From NCBI GenBank assembly GCA_038380795.1, contig CM076268.1, positions 4,519,001 to 4,583,000 of the forward strand: a stretch of 64,000 nt of DNA, written 5' to 3'. Shown piece by piece: positions 25,001 through 37,317 of the stretch. Origin of the DNA: Pyrocephalus nanus. Its lineage: Eukaryota > Chordata > Aves > Passeriformes > Tyrannidae. Made by a program: the position numbers and the translations under genes. Under the pieces are notes generated by a model, which saw only the letters and a list, made by a program, of their open reading frames with translations, made no database searches and was not told the DNA's origin. The stretch's first letter is position 1. Each line of letters begins with the position of its first letter.

Positions 25001-27754
25001 GGGATTTGGGCCATAATGTTGAGAAATGAACTCTTTAGTGGAGTTTTCTACAGTCCCTAAGCAGGCACCAAAATCTAATTGCCCTCAATAACTTTGATAC
25101 ACGACACAGGGTTGTGGAGGCAGTGAATAAAAAGGGATATAAAGAGGCAGGTTGCAGTATCATGGGCACCCCAAATTTAGCCAAATGCTCACAATTAAGA
25201 GCTTCTACTCCCTTATTTATTTGTTTTCCCTAAATAAAATGACCTAAACTTTTAGCTTTTGCAAATTAAAATATGCTAAATTCATGACTGACTCTGCAGA
25301 CACCGAAATCTTTTATGCATTAAAATACATGTGACTTAAGTTTTAACTTAGGAATGCAAGAAGAAAATCCTAAAAGCACAGGATATTTAAATAAGTTGTG
25401 TTGTGCAGCGACCTGTTGATAAATATGGGAAGCCTGATAATGACATTAAATGAGTTTACAGTTGACAACAGAAACCAAGTGAAATCCTTCTTAATCCTTG
25501 GTCTGTGGCTCTTCAAAATACAGTGCAATAAAATGTCTCTGTTCTTTACAACTTCTGGGCACTGTATTAAAAACCATTAAAAGCAGCAGCACATTTTGAT
25601 TGTCTTCAATTTTTAAGCAATTTTAAATATTAATACTTAGCAGCAGTTGAGGAGCATAATTAGCAGACGCCTTAAATCCACGGGTGTCCATCAGTGTGGT
25701 GGGAAAGCCCAATAACTGAAGGGGCTGTTGGGAAGGAGGGAGAAACCTCTGAAAACACAGAAATAAAGTGATAGTTTTGATAATACTGTGAAAGTTCCTT
25801 AATTTTCTTCTAGGAATTCCAAGTGGTGCCTTAATATTTGAGTGTCTCCACATTGTTCCCTTGTCGGTGCCCTCCTGCCCGAGCCTGGGTGAGGAAATGT
25901 TTTGGAGGGGAGCTGCAATGATTGTTCCTTGTCTCCCAACTTTACTTATCTTGACTTTGTGCATTCCCTTGGTGGTCTTGCCCTTGCAGCCTGGCTCCAG
26001 GACTTTTGGAGACACAACTTCCCCTGGATCCTTCTCTTCTCCAGGCTGGAATTTGGCTTGCCCTCCCCTGTTCCTCCTGCAGCCCGTTCTGTCCCCCTCA
26101 AGCTTTGCAGACTGTATTTATTTACCGAGCTCAGTTTTGCTTCCCTGTGAGTTGCTGTAAATCAAAGCTCTCCTTGAAGGCTGGTGGGAAACACCACGGG
26201 ACCTTTCCTGAGCCTTTCCTGGGGATGATGGGCTGGGATGAGGAGCTAACGAGGTTTGTTTTGATGTGTAATTTCGGTATTTCCTGGCTAGAAAAGCCCC
26301 AGTGACTGGAAAAAAAAGTAAAATGCATGTTAGTTTTTTTACATTTAATAAGGGAAAAAAAAAAAGAGTTTGAATAATTCACAGGGATGCAATGAATACT
26401 TCCCTTTTATTTATTCATCTTTATCTTTTGCCTTGAATTATAAACATATTAATTCCTGCCCTACCAGTTAATGACTTTGGGTGATGTTTGTACTCTCTTT
26501 ATGCAGAAATTGCCCATATCCCTCACAGGTACTGATAGGAACAGACTTAACCAGCGTTACTTCTGTAGCCTTGAGAGACTTTTGTCTTGCTCTAAGTAGC
26601 TTTTCTGAGGTATTTTTAAAGCATTTTTTAATAATCCTTTAATTTCCCTCCCCAGCAGATGAGGAGGATTTTCAGCCATACCAGCAGAAGTTTTTCTTAC
26701 TGTTTGCAAATCTCATTTTTGCCAAATGCCAGGAGTGGGATGAGTTCTGTAGGCTCTGCCACAACACAGGGTTGGTTACCCCAAAAAATTGTGCTTATGA
26801 TGGTTCCAAATGCACAGAAATCCTGTCAGGACAAGTACTTTCAAAATAACGGTACTATTGCAATAAAATAGGAATAAAACATTTAATTTTATTTATTCTT
26901 TCTTAATATTTGGTTTATATTTTGGATATATATCAAGGTCACTTTGCCTCAGTTGTGCTGTTTTGAGAGGATTTGACTTGGCAGAGTCTGGGATGGGAAA
27001 TCCTGGGTGAGTCTGGGCACAGAGCTGGACATCAGAACATGGAAAAGAGGGAGGGAAAAAAGGAGAAAGGGATGCGGATGATGGAATATCCAGCCCCTTC
27101 CCACCACCCTCCCAGGCACACAACCTGTCCCTCTGCTGTCACTGCAGCCAGATGAGGTGATTTTTACCTTGGAACGCTTTAAATCACTGATTTTAATCTT
27201 GGTTTGGATTTAATTGCTTTTTTCAAAGAGAGATTAGTTCTCATTTAGGTGTGGATTTGTAAGTAAAAAAATCCAAACATCTCTCAACTTAAGTTGCTTT
27301 TGTTGCCCACACATGTGGGAAAGCAATTACAGAGCTGAATATACTGAATATACATTTAATCCTGGTGTTAATGGGACTGGCATTGTTGGAACATGATAAA
27401 TGACTTCTTCTTTGGGAGGGGATTTACTTTTTTCCCTTCTGATTTCTGCCAAGACCAAGTTGGGAGGAAAAAAATGAAATTCAATTATAAATCGAAATTT
27501 GTTTCGGTGGTGGAAAAGCAGCCCTTAAAAAGGCTTTGTTGTTGCTGGAATATGTGGAGAGTGTGGGATAGGATGAGGAAAATTCCCAAAACGTGTTTTG
27601 CACCTTAGATACAGTGAGTTGTTCAGTAGGGAAGTTATTCCCCTCAGATGTTTAGGTGGGTTTTGGTGGGATTGCAAGCACAGAAAAACCTCAATTACCT
27701 TTATCTTGAGTAGAGCCTCCTGTGCAAATATTCCATTCCTTCCTTCAGGAGTTG
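19621..27754. other. Noncoding DNA from the CpG island to the first dense CR1
   Basis: A second short CpG-rich peak lies at 20.53-20.58 kb. There is a perfect 8-base-arm hairpin (ATATCAAC / GTTGATAT) at 21013-21034, the TA microsatellite and a poly-T near 22206. No CR1 or LTR copy was recognised in these 8 kb. I see no gene. Confidence 0.6.
22037..22069. repeat. (TA)n microsatellite
   Basis: About 15 uninterrupted TA dinucleotides; likely polymorphic. Confidence 0.97.
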
Positions 27755-27902
27755 GAGAATATCCCTGGAAGTGTCCAAGGCCAGGTTGGATGGGGCTTGG
27801 AGCACCCTGGGATAGTGGAAGGTGTCGCTGCCCAGGGCAGGGGGTGGAACGAGATGAACTTTAAAGGTCCCTTCCAACCCCAACCAGTCTGGGATTCTGT
27901 GA
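27755..27902 (+). mobile_element. CR1 3'-end fragment
   Basis: It starts within the ATCCCTGGAAGTGTCCAAGG block and runs through GGTTGGATGGGGCTTGGAGC to TCTGGGATTCTGTGA. It is the first CR1 of the dense right-hand part of the window. Confidence 0.9.
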
Positions 27903-28822
27903 CCTTGGTTTTTCCATGGAATGGAAGAGGGAATGAGAGGTCCTGGTTTTAAAATATTTACTTTGTTTCTTGACTTCCAAGTCTGTGTTGCTGATCTGAA
28001 GTCAGTAGAATGAATTGAATTTAAAAATAAGAATTGTGTGTGTGAGGGGGAATTCCTGTTTCCACACTGGGGTTTATTTACTCCAGGAATTTTGTCCTTT
28101 ACCCAGCTGACAGCCCCCTTTTCTCCTGCTGGTGTTGGATTTCTGCTGAGTTCAGGCAGGAAAAAGATAAAGAGCCTTTTATCAGCAGCATCCTATTGGA
28201 GCTCGTTATGCTGGATGTTTTGGTCATTGTTCCAAATCTTATTATAAAAGGGTTTTAATTAATTCAGTTTTCTACAATAGAAAGTGTTTCCTCTCCTTTT
28301 GCTTCGATTGCATGTTGGAGATTGATTTCATATTCTTTTCATGAGGTACCTTTGAAGCTCTTCTGGAGACTGTTTAGCAAGAGGTTGTCTGAGAGAATCC
28401 CCCAAAGTATTCCGAGTTACTGGGAGTTAAATAAGAAATAAGATTCAAATTTAATAATGTTGCAGGAAGAATTGGGTCATTCTTGGAGACTCAGCCCACA
28501 TATTATCGTTTCAGGTCCTGCACAGGAGTCCTTCCCTGTTCCCTTTAATTAACTGCAAAGTATTAAACAGGGCTGTGTTCCTTGAGAGTGCGTGGAATGG
28601 GGATGTGGCTGCTCCTCCAGATAACTGCAGGGAGCCTCCCAGAAAATAGAGAAATCTGGACTTCTGGCTTTTTGTTGTTTAAAGGGAACAATTGGGAGTT
28701 TTTCCTCTGCTCCTGGAAACCCTGCACACATTGGACAAAGTGGAACAACCTGAAGGAGTTTCTGTTACACAGTGGGATTGTCTGTGCAAGAGGCAACCTG
28801 TGCATGTAGGACAAGGATAAAA

Positions 28823-29240
28823 CTCCTCTGCTCTGCTCTGGAGCCAGGCTGGGAGAGTTGGGGGGGTTTACCTGGAGAAGAGAAGGCTCCAGGGAGACCT
28901 GAGAGACCCTTCCAGTGCCTGAAGGGGCTCCAGGAGAGCTGGAGAGGGACCTGGGACATGGGCCTGGAGGGACAGGACAAGGGGGAATGGCTTCCCAGTG
29001 CCAGAGGGCAGGGTTAGGTGGGATATTGGGAAGAAATCCTTCCCTGTGAGGGTGGTGAGACCCTGGCACAGGTTGCCCAGAGAAGCTGTGTCTGCCCCTG
29101 GATCCCTGGAAGTGTCCAAGGCCAGGTTGGACGGGGCTTGGAGCAACCTGGGCTAGTGGAAGGTGTCCCTGGCCATGGCAGGGGGTGGCACTGTATGGTC
29201 TTTAAGGTCCTTTCCAACCCAAAGCAGTCTGGGATTCTGT
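28823..29240 (+). mobile_element. CR1 3' fragment, about 420 bases
   Basis: It starts near CTCTGGAGCCAGGCTGGGAG, continues with ACCTGGAGAAGAGAAGGCTC and GGATATTGGGAAGAAATCC, and ends at TCTGGGATTCTGTA. It has the longer diagnostic form CCCCTGGATCCCTGG near 29095. The overlapping frames are degraded remains of the CR1 3' part, not genes. Confidence 0.92.
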
Positions 29241-30852
29241 AAAACTTTCTAGTATCCAATTCCCATGGGATAACAGTGCTGATGTTCCCATCTGTCCCCG
29301 TGGGAGAGCTGGAAGCTGGATCCAGGCCCCTGCAATGGCTGTAGCTCCATGGCCAGCAGAGCTCAGCCCACAGCTCTGCCACAGCCTGGCCTGGGACTCC
29401 ATGGTTCTTCTCCCTCTCTTTGTTCTTCTGCTTTTGTGTCTCTGGCATGGGAATAATGGGATTGCTCCTTCCTCTGGTGACTCCTGTTCTAACTCTGGAT
29501 CAAAGTTGCCACTCGTGGAATAGCAGGAGCTCAGCTCCTCCAGCCCCCACCCAATCTCTCCCAGAGGAGCACAGGGGTGATTTGGGAGCCAGATTCCAAG
29601 GAAAGGGGCAGGTAAGGTGAGGATATCCCAGTAGGCAGGGAAGAGCAATGTCACTTCTTTGAAATCCCCTCTTTGCTGCTCCGGGATATTGATCTTTACA
29701 GCTCCTCTTAGCTGTCAATATTGGAACAGAAACTGTAACTTAAAACGGATCCTGTCTGGAAATTGTGTTTCTCTTTGTTTACCGTGGTGGTGGGTTTGTG
29801 TAAATAACATTAATTTCGGTGCTCTAATGTTAAATATCACAGAAAATTGGACTTAAGTGAGAGAAGTCATAACGAAGGAGCAGCCTGTTATCAGCAGTGC
29901 TTCTGTCTTTAATCAGTTTTCCTGCTCTTTGGGGAGGAGGGAACGAGAACATTGCCCGTGATGGGGATTTCATTTTGATATCATGCAAATGTGAAGAGAG
30001 CCCTGTCTTTATTTGTACCACTGATGAGAGCCTGGCAGTGATTCCTGTCTGCAAGGACTGTGTCACCTTCTGCAGCTCTGCAAGCTGAGAGCAGCACATC
30101 CCATCCTGCTTCCCCATGAACCTCCTTCCCATATCCACTGATGTCTCTCCCAAAAATTCGGTAAGGGAAACAGCCCTCAGGGTATGGCGTGATGGTTTAT
30201 GTGCTGAACAAACCAAAGGTGGCAACTAATTAAAAAATGCAAAAGCTTCCCCCAGGAGACCTCCTGCAAGTAGCTTTTTTAATCCAGGGATATCTCAACT
30301 GCGTGGTTTTATCAATTAAATTTTGATTGCACGCATTTCTTATCTTTCAGGCTCGCTGAGCCCCTCAATAAACCGGTTGCTAAATAATTTATGTCACAAC
30401 AGTCGAGTGAGAAGCGACAAAAGTTGAATAATTTGTCTTCAAAATGGCTGTTGCTTTGAGGTGTGTGTTCATCTGGCAGCATCACCTGCCTGGTGTGAAC
30501 AGGGCCTTTAAGAGATGATAAATCTCGCCTTAGTATTCCCAGGATTTGTCACGGGGGTACCTCAGTGCAGTGATTTGCCTGCTGCACAGCCCATATCCAT
30601 AATACCTGTGGCCATCCCTGTCCCTGGAATTGTTGCAGGCATTTCTAACACAGGACACTGCTTATCCTAATTTTTCTTTTCTTTTTTTAAGGTATTTGCA
30701 AACTTTAAATTCTTTGCCTGCTCTGCATCGGTGTCATCACTTTATTTACCTGGTTTTCAACTTCCACTGTGTTTGAGAAGTGGAATGGAGTTTCTGATGG
30801 CATTAGTTTGGGTTTTGTTTTAGCTCCCTCAGGGATTTCTTGAGAGGACTTC

Positions 30853-31127
30853 AGACAAGGGCATGGAGTGATAGGACAAGGGGAATGGTTTAAAGTGGGA
30901 GAATGTAGGGTTAGATGGGATATTGGGCAGGAATTGTTGGCTGTGAGGGTGGGCAGGCCCTGGCACAGGTTGCCCAGAGAAGCTGTGGCTGCCCCTGGAT
31001 CCCTGGAAGTGTCCAAGGCCAGGTTGGACAGGGCTTGGAGCAATCTGGGCTAGTGGAAGGTGTCCCTGCCTGGGACTGGATGGGCCTTAATGTCCCTTCC
31101 AACCCAAACCATTCTGGGATTCCATGA
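30853..31127 (+). mobile_element. CR1 3' fragment
   Basis: It runs from GGGCATGGAGTGATAGGAC through GATGGGATATTGGGCAGGAA to ACCATTCTGGGATTCC. It has the CCCCTGGATCCCTGG form. Confidence 0.92.
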
Positions 31128-31953
31128 AAATGCCACTGCCATCTCTCTGCTCTGCTGGGAGTTTGAGTCCATGTAGCCCTTACTCAGAGGTTGCTCCTCT
31201 CTGTGGAAGCTCTTCCTGATAAAGGGACCCTCCAGCTCCAGTTCCTTCTGTATCTCCTTCCTCGTCCTTCCCAGTGTGTCCTGATACCACTCTAGTGGTG
31301 TGAGTGGCTTTGAGCACCAACCAGTTATAATTAAAAGAAAAATAAGGAATTCTAAGTCCCAGAATGGTTATAGTCCCACATTCTGTGCTGCATTTTTGCA
31401 GAATTATTTAAAAAGATATTATTATGTAATTTCATTTTTATTTTATCCTATTTGAGTACTGGCCATTGCCATAAATACAGTTGTTTTCTGTACTTTATGA
31501 CTATAACCAGCATTAATAAACGTGTAAACCAAGATACCTGGAACAGATTTGTTGAGGACAGTTCTCTAGATTTTTGGTGAAATTATGTTTAGCATAGCAA
31601 GGGAGAGAAAAAAAGTGGGGTAAGGCAATTGCATTTCGAAACCCAGAAATAAATGTCCTGACCTTGAGGACTGTTCCATTGAGGAGCCTCCTGTTCAGTC
31701 CTGACATTGTGTGGAGCTTTTAAAAGCAAAGCATTTTTGGTTAAAATTGACTTTTTGAAAAAAAGAGCCCTAAAAACATGATAAATGATGTTGTTAAAAT
31801 GTCTCATTAATTTTTTGCTTGCTTTTTACAGAAGTTACTGCAAAGCACTTTCAAAGCAGGGAATGCTTTGTGTGTATTCCCATTGTGTGGATTTTGGAGT
31901 TTCTAACCAGTGAACCTTTTGCAAAATGAATTTCAGTTGAGCTCTTGGGATCT

Positions 31954-32091
31954 AAGAATCGTGGAGTGCTTTGGGTTGGGAGGGACCTTAAAGCCCATCC
32001 CATTCCACCCCCTGCCACGGGCAGGGACATCTTCCACTAGCCCAGGTTGCTCCAAGCCCCGTCCAACCTGGCCTTGAACACTTGCAGGGAT
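31954..32091 (-). mobile_element. CR1 3'-end fragment
   Basis: AGAATCGTGGAGTGCTTTGG, GGAGGGACCTTAAAGCCCAT and CACGGGCAGGGACATCTTCC show antisense CR1, truncated at CACTTGCAGGGA. Confidence 0.9.
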
Positions 32092-32343
32092 CAGAACTGT
32101 GGCAGTGTCACAGCAGAGGGAGCTGTCAGAGGGAGATGGTTGAGTGCTTTTACCTTGCTGGGGCTCCCTGGGATTGGGAAGGACTTGTTGGAGGAGAGTG
32201 ATGGAGAGCTGCTCCCAAACAGGCCAGGTGTCTGTAGGTTTGGTCCTCTGTTAGCATTTGAGAGTTGAAAGAAGTTTGGAAACTTTTGGACAGGGATTTT
32301 TTGCTAAGAACCAACTAAACTGCCTTCCCCAAAAGTGGTATTT

Positions 32344-32600
32344 CAGAGAATCGTGGAATCCTTTAGGTTGGAAAAGCCCTCTGAGATCATCCAGTCCAAC
32401 CATTCCCCAGCACTGCCAAGGCCACCACTAATCCATGTCCCCAAGTGCCACATCCACATGGCTTTTAAATCCCCCCTAAGGATGGGGGCCAGGGCTGGAC
32501 AGCCCTTTAGGTGAGGAAATCTTCCCTGCTCTCCAATTGAAACCTCCTGGCACAACCTGAGGCCCTTTCCTCTTGTTCCTTGATGCCCCACCTGTGAAAA
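32344..32600 (-). mobile_element. CR1 3' fragment, different subfamily
   Basis: AGAATCGTGGAATCCTTTAG, AAGCCCTCTGAGATCATCCA, CCATGTCCCCAAGTGCCACA and AAATCCCCCCTAAGGATGG match the CR1 group whose sense strand reads GTGGCACTTGGGGACATGG. That group differs from the GGTGTCCCTGCCCATGGCAG group. Confidence 0.88.
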
Positions 32601-33121
32601 TGGAAAATTTCCCTGTACCTTGTGCACTTCTCAGGAAGATCAGGTCTTTTTAATTCTTTCCTATTTTGGAAGCTGGTCAGGACCTGGTGATCAGCACTGA
32701 AGTCTTATAAGTCTTGTTTTAAAACAACTTAAATCACATCAAACTGAGGAGGTGGCACCTCTTTTCCAGGAGCTCTGGAAATTTGTCAGTGAAAATACCT
32801 TCCTGCATCCTGGCTGGCAAAAAGATGCTTTGTGATAATGTTTGTGGCAGCAGGAAAAGCCCCCAAATATTTATCACAGCCATTACTCGGGTTTCTCAAA
32901 GGGAAAAGACTCCCATGTTTTATTCCCCATGTTCAAAAAAGGCAAGATTTGGCCTAAGGAAATGGAAAATAGAGGGATATTCAGTAAGAACATGTGATAA
33001 ATGGGAACATTTGGCACTTGTTTATATTCTGCTGGTGAATTTGCTGTCAGATTTTCTATTCCAGGAAAAGAAATGTTTGTTTTAATACTGTGAGAAATAC
33101 ATGTATGAATTTATATACAAA

Positions 33122-33150
33122 AATATATTTATATTTATATTTATATTTAT
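33122..33150. repeat. (TATATT)n short tandem repeat
   Basis: Roughly four and a half copies of a six-base AT unit. Confidence 0.9.
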
Positions 33151-34958
33151 GGACCTTAGGGGGTTTGCTTTGTTTTGGTTCTTTTTCCTGCTCTTACTGG
33201 TGGAATTCTGCTGGTAAAGGCTTCAGGAATCTGTGTCAAACTCCCTTTAGAATGCACTGAAAGCTGCAATTCCCACCCAGCTCGTTAAATATTACACAAT
33301 ATAAAATACTCTTTAAAACAAGAAGGGATGGGAGACCCTCTGCCTTACCCATGCTGGGTTGTATAATATTTTTATTCCATAAATTATATGAAATGTATTA
33401 TTTAAGTGAACAAACTGGTCTGCAGACAGAATGAATTTGACATTTTCACAAGTCAGGACCCTTAGAAGTTACCAAAAAGTTGAAATTTGGGGCGTTTTAG
33501 AGGTGGAATTTTTGTCTTTTGAGTCGATAAATGGTGACAATTTAATTTGTGGCTTCTAGAATTGGTAACAACTGATTTTTTAGTTCTTTCTTTATTGCTT
33601 CAACAAAGTAAATTCTATAAAAATGTTCTGAAAGACAAAATGTAGTTAATTCATTCAAGTGTTTTGGGATTTTTTTTTTTAATTAATATATTTACCCATT
33701 TATTTATTTAGCTGTGTAGTTTTCTTAAGGCCACGTAAGGAGAATTTTTTTAAAAAAATAATTAAAATTTACGGTTTTTCATCTATTCCTGAGCATGGAA
33801 AGAGGGAGATTGCATTGAAACATCCCTAAACTCAATGTATTTTTGATTTCTCTTAGATTTTCTCACTAGACATAAAGAGCTTAATATTCCCAACTTAAAG
33901 ATTTCCCTGGAAGAAAATGGACAAGACTGTTTAAAATAAGATGTTTTATCCCCGAGGGAGAAAAGTGTTGGCATGTGTTGTCTCTCCTGCAGGGAATTCT
34001 CATTCTGAAATTTCTCAGTGTTATTTTTACTTGTGGGGTTTTTTTGATCCCAAAATTTCCCTTCTTGTACCGGTTCAAGAGCCATTCGAACATGGAGTGT
34101 CTCATTTGAAAGATAATTTAGGGAAATAATTTAGGGAGCTTTCATGGGCCTCTTCAGCTTTTCCTTCAAAGCTGAGTGTTACAGAAATTAAAAATAATTT
34201 TACAGTTTGGAATTTCATGTTCTTTTTTTTTTTTTCTTAAATATAACATTAATTTCTGAATAATCAGGCATCGTTTCCAAAGGAAAAAGATAGACACTTT
34301 GGGGTTGTGTTTAGTTTGGTTTTCTTTTAATGTGACTGAATTTGATTATCCTACTCCCTCATTTCTGAGCTTCGATAGTAAGGAAGGACGGGAAAGACTT
34401 CAGGATAAACCCTGACACTGTTTGAGTGGATAAATAGCTGATAAATGCCCAGGGCAATGGCAGGTCCCTGGTGCTCCCCTTGCAGGACTCTCTGTGTCAG
34501 TGTAGCTTTGCAATTATCCCTGTGGTCAAAATTAAAATTGATTTTTTTAGAGAATTAGATCCCTTTTTATTATGTGCTGCTTGGAGTGCTGGAGATGATG
34601 ACAGCGGCCTCCAAATCCAACTAAGGATTAAGGAGCAGCTTAAGTTTCAAATGTAATCATCTTTAGCTATTGTTAAATAGTCAGTAGACCACGTTAAAAA
34701 ACGCCTTCAGTACAAATATTGCCTATAAATAATTGCAGATTTTATTAGCACTGTAATAAAGAGCGTGCTGGCTGCAAATGATACCTCACTAAGTGCAAGG
34801 AAAATGCTGAGGGGTGAGCAGATGACTCGTAGTGCACTTTTTCCCTGGTACTAAGTAGATTTTCGTACCCAGCAGGGACTTGAACAGTGTTTACAGGTGA
34901 ATGTTGTCCCAGGGATGCCTCTGTGAGAAAATGTTGCCTTAAAAGAACAATAAAGTAT

Positions 34959-34979
34959 CAAAGAAAGAAAGAAAGAAAG
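34959..34979. repeat. (GAAA)n microsatellite
   Basis: Five AAAG units following the polyadenylation-like string AATAAAG at 34949. This could be the decayed tail of an old retroposed sequence. Confidence 0.9.
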
Positions 34980-35440
34980 GGGGTTTATTACCTGGGTAAG
35001 TACTGAGAGGAGCATGAATCGTTGTTTATGCAGGAAAAAGGGGAATAAGTGTTGATTAACTGCTCAAAGACCCTGCTCAGCACCGCTCTGGGGGCTCAGC
35101 ATCAGCTGCCCAACAACAATTAACAAAGTTCTGTAATTTTAACTAAAACTCAAAACGCTACAGAACCCCCTCCTGCTCATGTTTCGTTTGTATTTGCTCA
35201 GCTTTATTTTCCTGTGTTTATTTTTGACTCCAGGGTTTCACCAGGCTTGCCTATTGGCATTTTCCCTCTTGCACGTGGGCTCAGAGTGTTTCACCACCAG
35301 ACATTCCACTTTCATGCTCCTTTCCGATCCTCACCGTGCTAATTAAGAAGATATTCTTGTGTAATTGTCCCTCCCTTCGGTGACTCGTCATCTTCCTGGC
35401 TGATGGGGACAGCCTGAGCAGTTTGTGCTGCTCCCAGGGG

Positions 35441-35711
35441 AGGGCTGGGACAGGGATCTGGAGGGACAGGACAAAGGGGGAATGGCTTCCCAGTGCCAGA
35501 GGGCAGGGATTGATGGGATATTGGGAAGGAATTGTTGGGTGTGAGGGTGGGGAGGCCCTGGCACAGGTTGCCCAGAGAAGCTGTGGCTGCCCCTGGATCC
35601 CTGGAAGTGTCCAAGCTTGGACAGGTCTTGGAGCAACCTGGGCTGGTGGAAGGTGTCACTGCCCATGGCAGGGGAGTTGGACTGGTTGGTCTTTAATGTC
35701 CCTTCCAACTG
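35441..35711 (+). mobile_element. CR1 3' fragment lacking its terminus
   Basis: It runs from GATCTGGAGGGACAGGACAA through GGGATATTGGGAAGGAATTG to TCTTTAATGTCCCTTCCAAC. The final ATTCTGTG block is missing. It has the CCCCTGGATCCCTGG form, and about ten bases are deleted in the usual CCAAGGCCAGG region. Confidence 0.9.
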
Positions 35712-37215
35712 CAGCTCTTCTTAGGCAGCCAGCTGAAAAAATGTATAATTGTGACTGGTGCTGGCACATCCCTTTTGATTGATGACGTCCTTAGGGGAGA
35801 CAGGACTGAGTGAGGGCTATGGGATGTTTTCCTCCAGGCCCATCAGTGCTCCTGAGAGGCTGCTGTGACAATCAACATTCACATTTCGGAGATGATCCCT
35901 CCTGATTTCCATTCCATAGTACTAAACATTGTCTTCTTGCAGCCCAAGCCTCTTTTCTTGTCAGAGTTTGTTAGAAAGTGTTTTTGATGTCCTGGAACGG
36001 CAGCTCTGGTGGCCTTTCCCTTTTATATTCACGGAGTTTGCACGTTCCTAACAGCTCCCATCGTGTGGAAAAATGGTCCACATGGACCAAATCACTTCTG
36101 GGGGAGTTCAGATCTCAGCTCCATTCCATGGGAAAAAAGCACATTCCAGGAGTGCTTATCTGGTGGAGGTTGGGGATTGGCCTGTAAGTGAGAGGGCTCA
36201 GAGCCCACCCAGATAACCTGGTGTCATTTTTGGCTTTAATCTCCCTCACTTGGACTGATGTGGAAAGAAATATTTTAAATTGAAAGTAATGCTGCTCTTT
36301 AAGGCAACAATAAAGGCTCTGTGCCTTAGAAAGGAGAGAAAATTCCTCAGTATTCTCTCGGGATGGAGCACCTTGGAAATGGCACTGAAAGGAGAATTTA
36401 GAGTTTTATCAAACCACAGAAAGAATCGCTTATTTTCTGAGTCATTCTCCGAGGTGTTCAGATTTTTAGTGTTTTTTCTTTTCATCAAAGACCAGAAAAG
36501 ACCTGGACATTATCAACAGGCTTTTAGCAGATATTTAGAGAGAGAAGATGGACCAGAAGAACCTATTTATGGCATCTTTCTACATCTGAGTAGCCACAGG
36601 AATGGGTTGGAGTTGTTACTGCAACACTTTGATACACCACAGGGAAATCTTTAACTTTCTTTTTGGCACTTTTTACTTTTTCCACGGTTTGAGAGAGATG
36701 TGGTTGGTACAGCTCTCCTACTTTTTTTATGAAACTTATTGGATTTTGGTGGTTTGGTTTTTTTTGTTTTTTTTTTTTTTTTGTAAGCATCACAGTACCT
36801 GAAAATACCACTCAGTGAAATTAAAACTCGGGGTTTAGCTGTGGTGCTCAGTGTAATGATTTTTAAGAGATTTCTTCCTTGAGCAGAGTATTGACTTTCC
36901 AAATGCAAATGCTGCTATTGTGGGATATTTTTAGGAGTGGTGTTTATTACCTTGCAAAGCCTTTAATGTCAGAGCAGTTTTTAGATGAGGAACGTGTTGC
37001 AAAAGCTTCGGTGCCAGACCCATGAAATTGGAAATGGAAACTTTTTGAGATGTTTCTTGGTTTTCTTAGCAGAATTTTGCATATTCAGTAATGAATTTTA
37101 ATGATGGAATTATGTCTGTGTGGGGCTCTCAAGCAATGTTATGTTTTGATAGCAAGAAATATGTTTTTGGTTTTTTTTTCTTAAATAATTGGCTTCTTTA
37201 CTTTTATTTTTGCAG

Positions 37216-37317
37216 GGCAGTTTTGTGGCCTGCATGACAGCCATTCTAAGGCAGATGGAGGACTATCACTATGCTCATTTAATCAAGACTTTTGGGAAGA
37301 TGAGGTCGGATGTTGTG
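37216..37317 (+). CDS. DOCK1: DOCK1 internal exon, 34 codons
   Basis: Family knowledge: DOCK1 (DOCK180) with ELMO activates Rac during phagocytosis, migration and myoblast fusion. Seen here: the exon starts after TTTTATTTTTGCAG and ends before GTGAGT. In frame 0 it encodes GSFVACMTAILRQMEDYHYA followed by HLIKTFGKMRSDVV. This matches human DOCK1 (GNFVACM...RTDVV) with only two substitutions, Asn to Ser near the start and Thr to Ser near the end. The segment lies in the helical region between the lipid-binding DHR-1 and the catalytic DHR-2 domains. It is 102 bases with phase 0 on both sides, so skipping it would keep the frame. The preceding exon was not found, so the upstream intron is at least 37 kb. 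DOCK5 and DOCK2 are related, but the sequence fits DOCK1 best, and the nested INSYN2A confirms the locus. Confidence 0.96.

Larger units (their letters stand above)
27903..37215. other. DOCK1 intron, CR1-rich
   Basis: Between the CR1 copies (listed separately) the gaps hold only AT-rich sequence, the TATATT and GAAA repeats, and poly-T near 34224 and 36765-36782. No DOCK1 exon was found. The last 30 bases form the polypyrimidine tract and acceptor of the exon at 37216. Confidence 0.7.

Noticed and set aside
25623..26160. Overlapping frames of about 100-130 codons on both strands near 25.9 kb
   Set aside because: No recognisable domain, no splice context and no codon pattern. The residues do not resemble a family I know.
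28563..29654. Overlapping open frames of 140-170 codons on the minus strand
   Set aside because: They overlie the CR1 copy and its flank. Their recurring peptide (PRLLQAPSNLALDTSRD-like) is the translated antisense of CR1 and recurs at 41.9, 45.1, 54.1 and 63.2 kb.
1..37215. Further DOCK1 exons upstream of 37216
   Set aside because: I looked for coding sequence matching the preceding DOCK1 segment (around NRTVISMGRDSELI) on the plus strand and saw none, so the intron probably extends beyond the left edge. A tblastn search would settle this.
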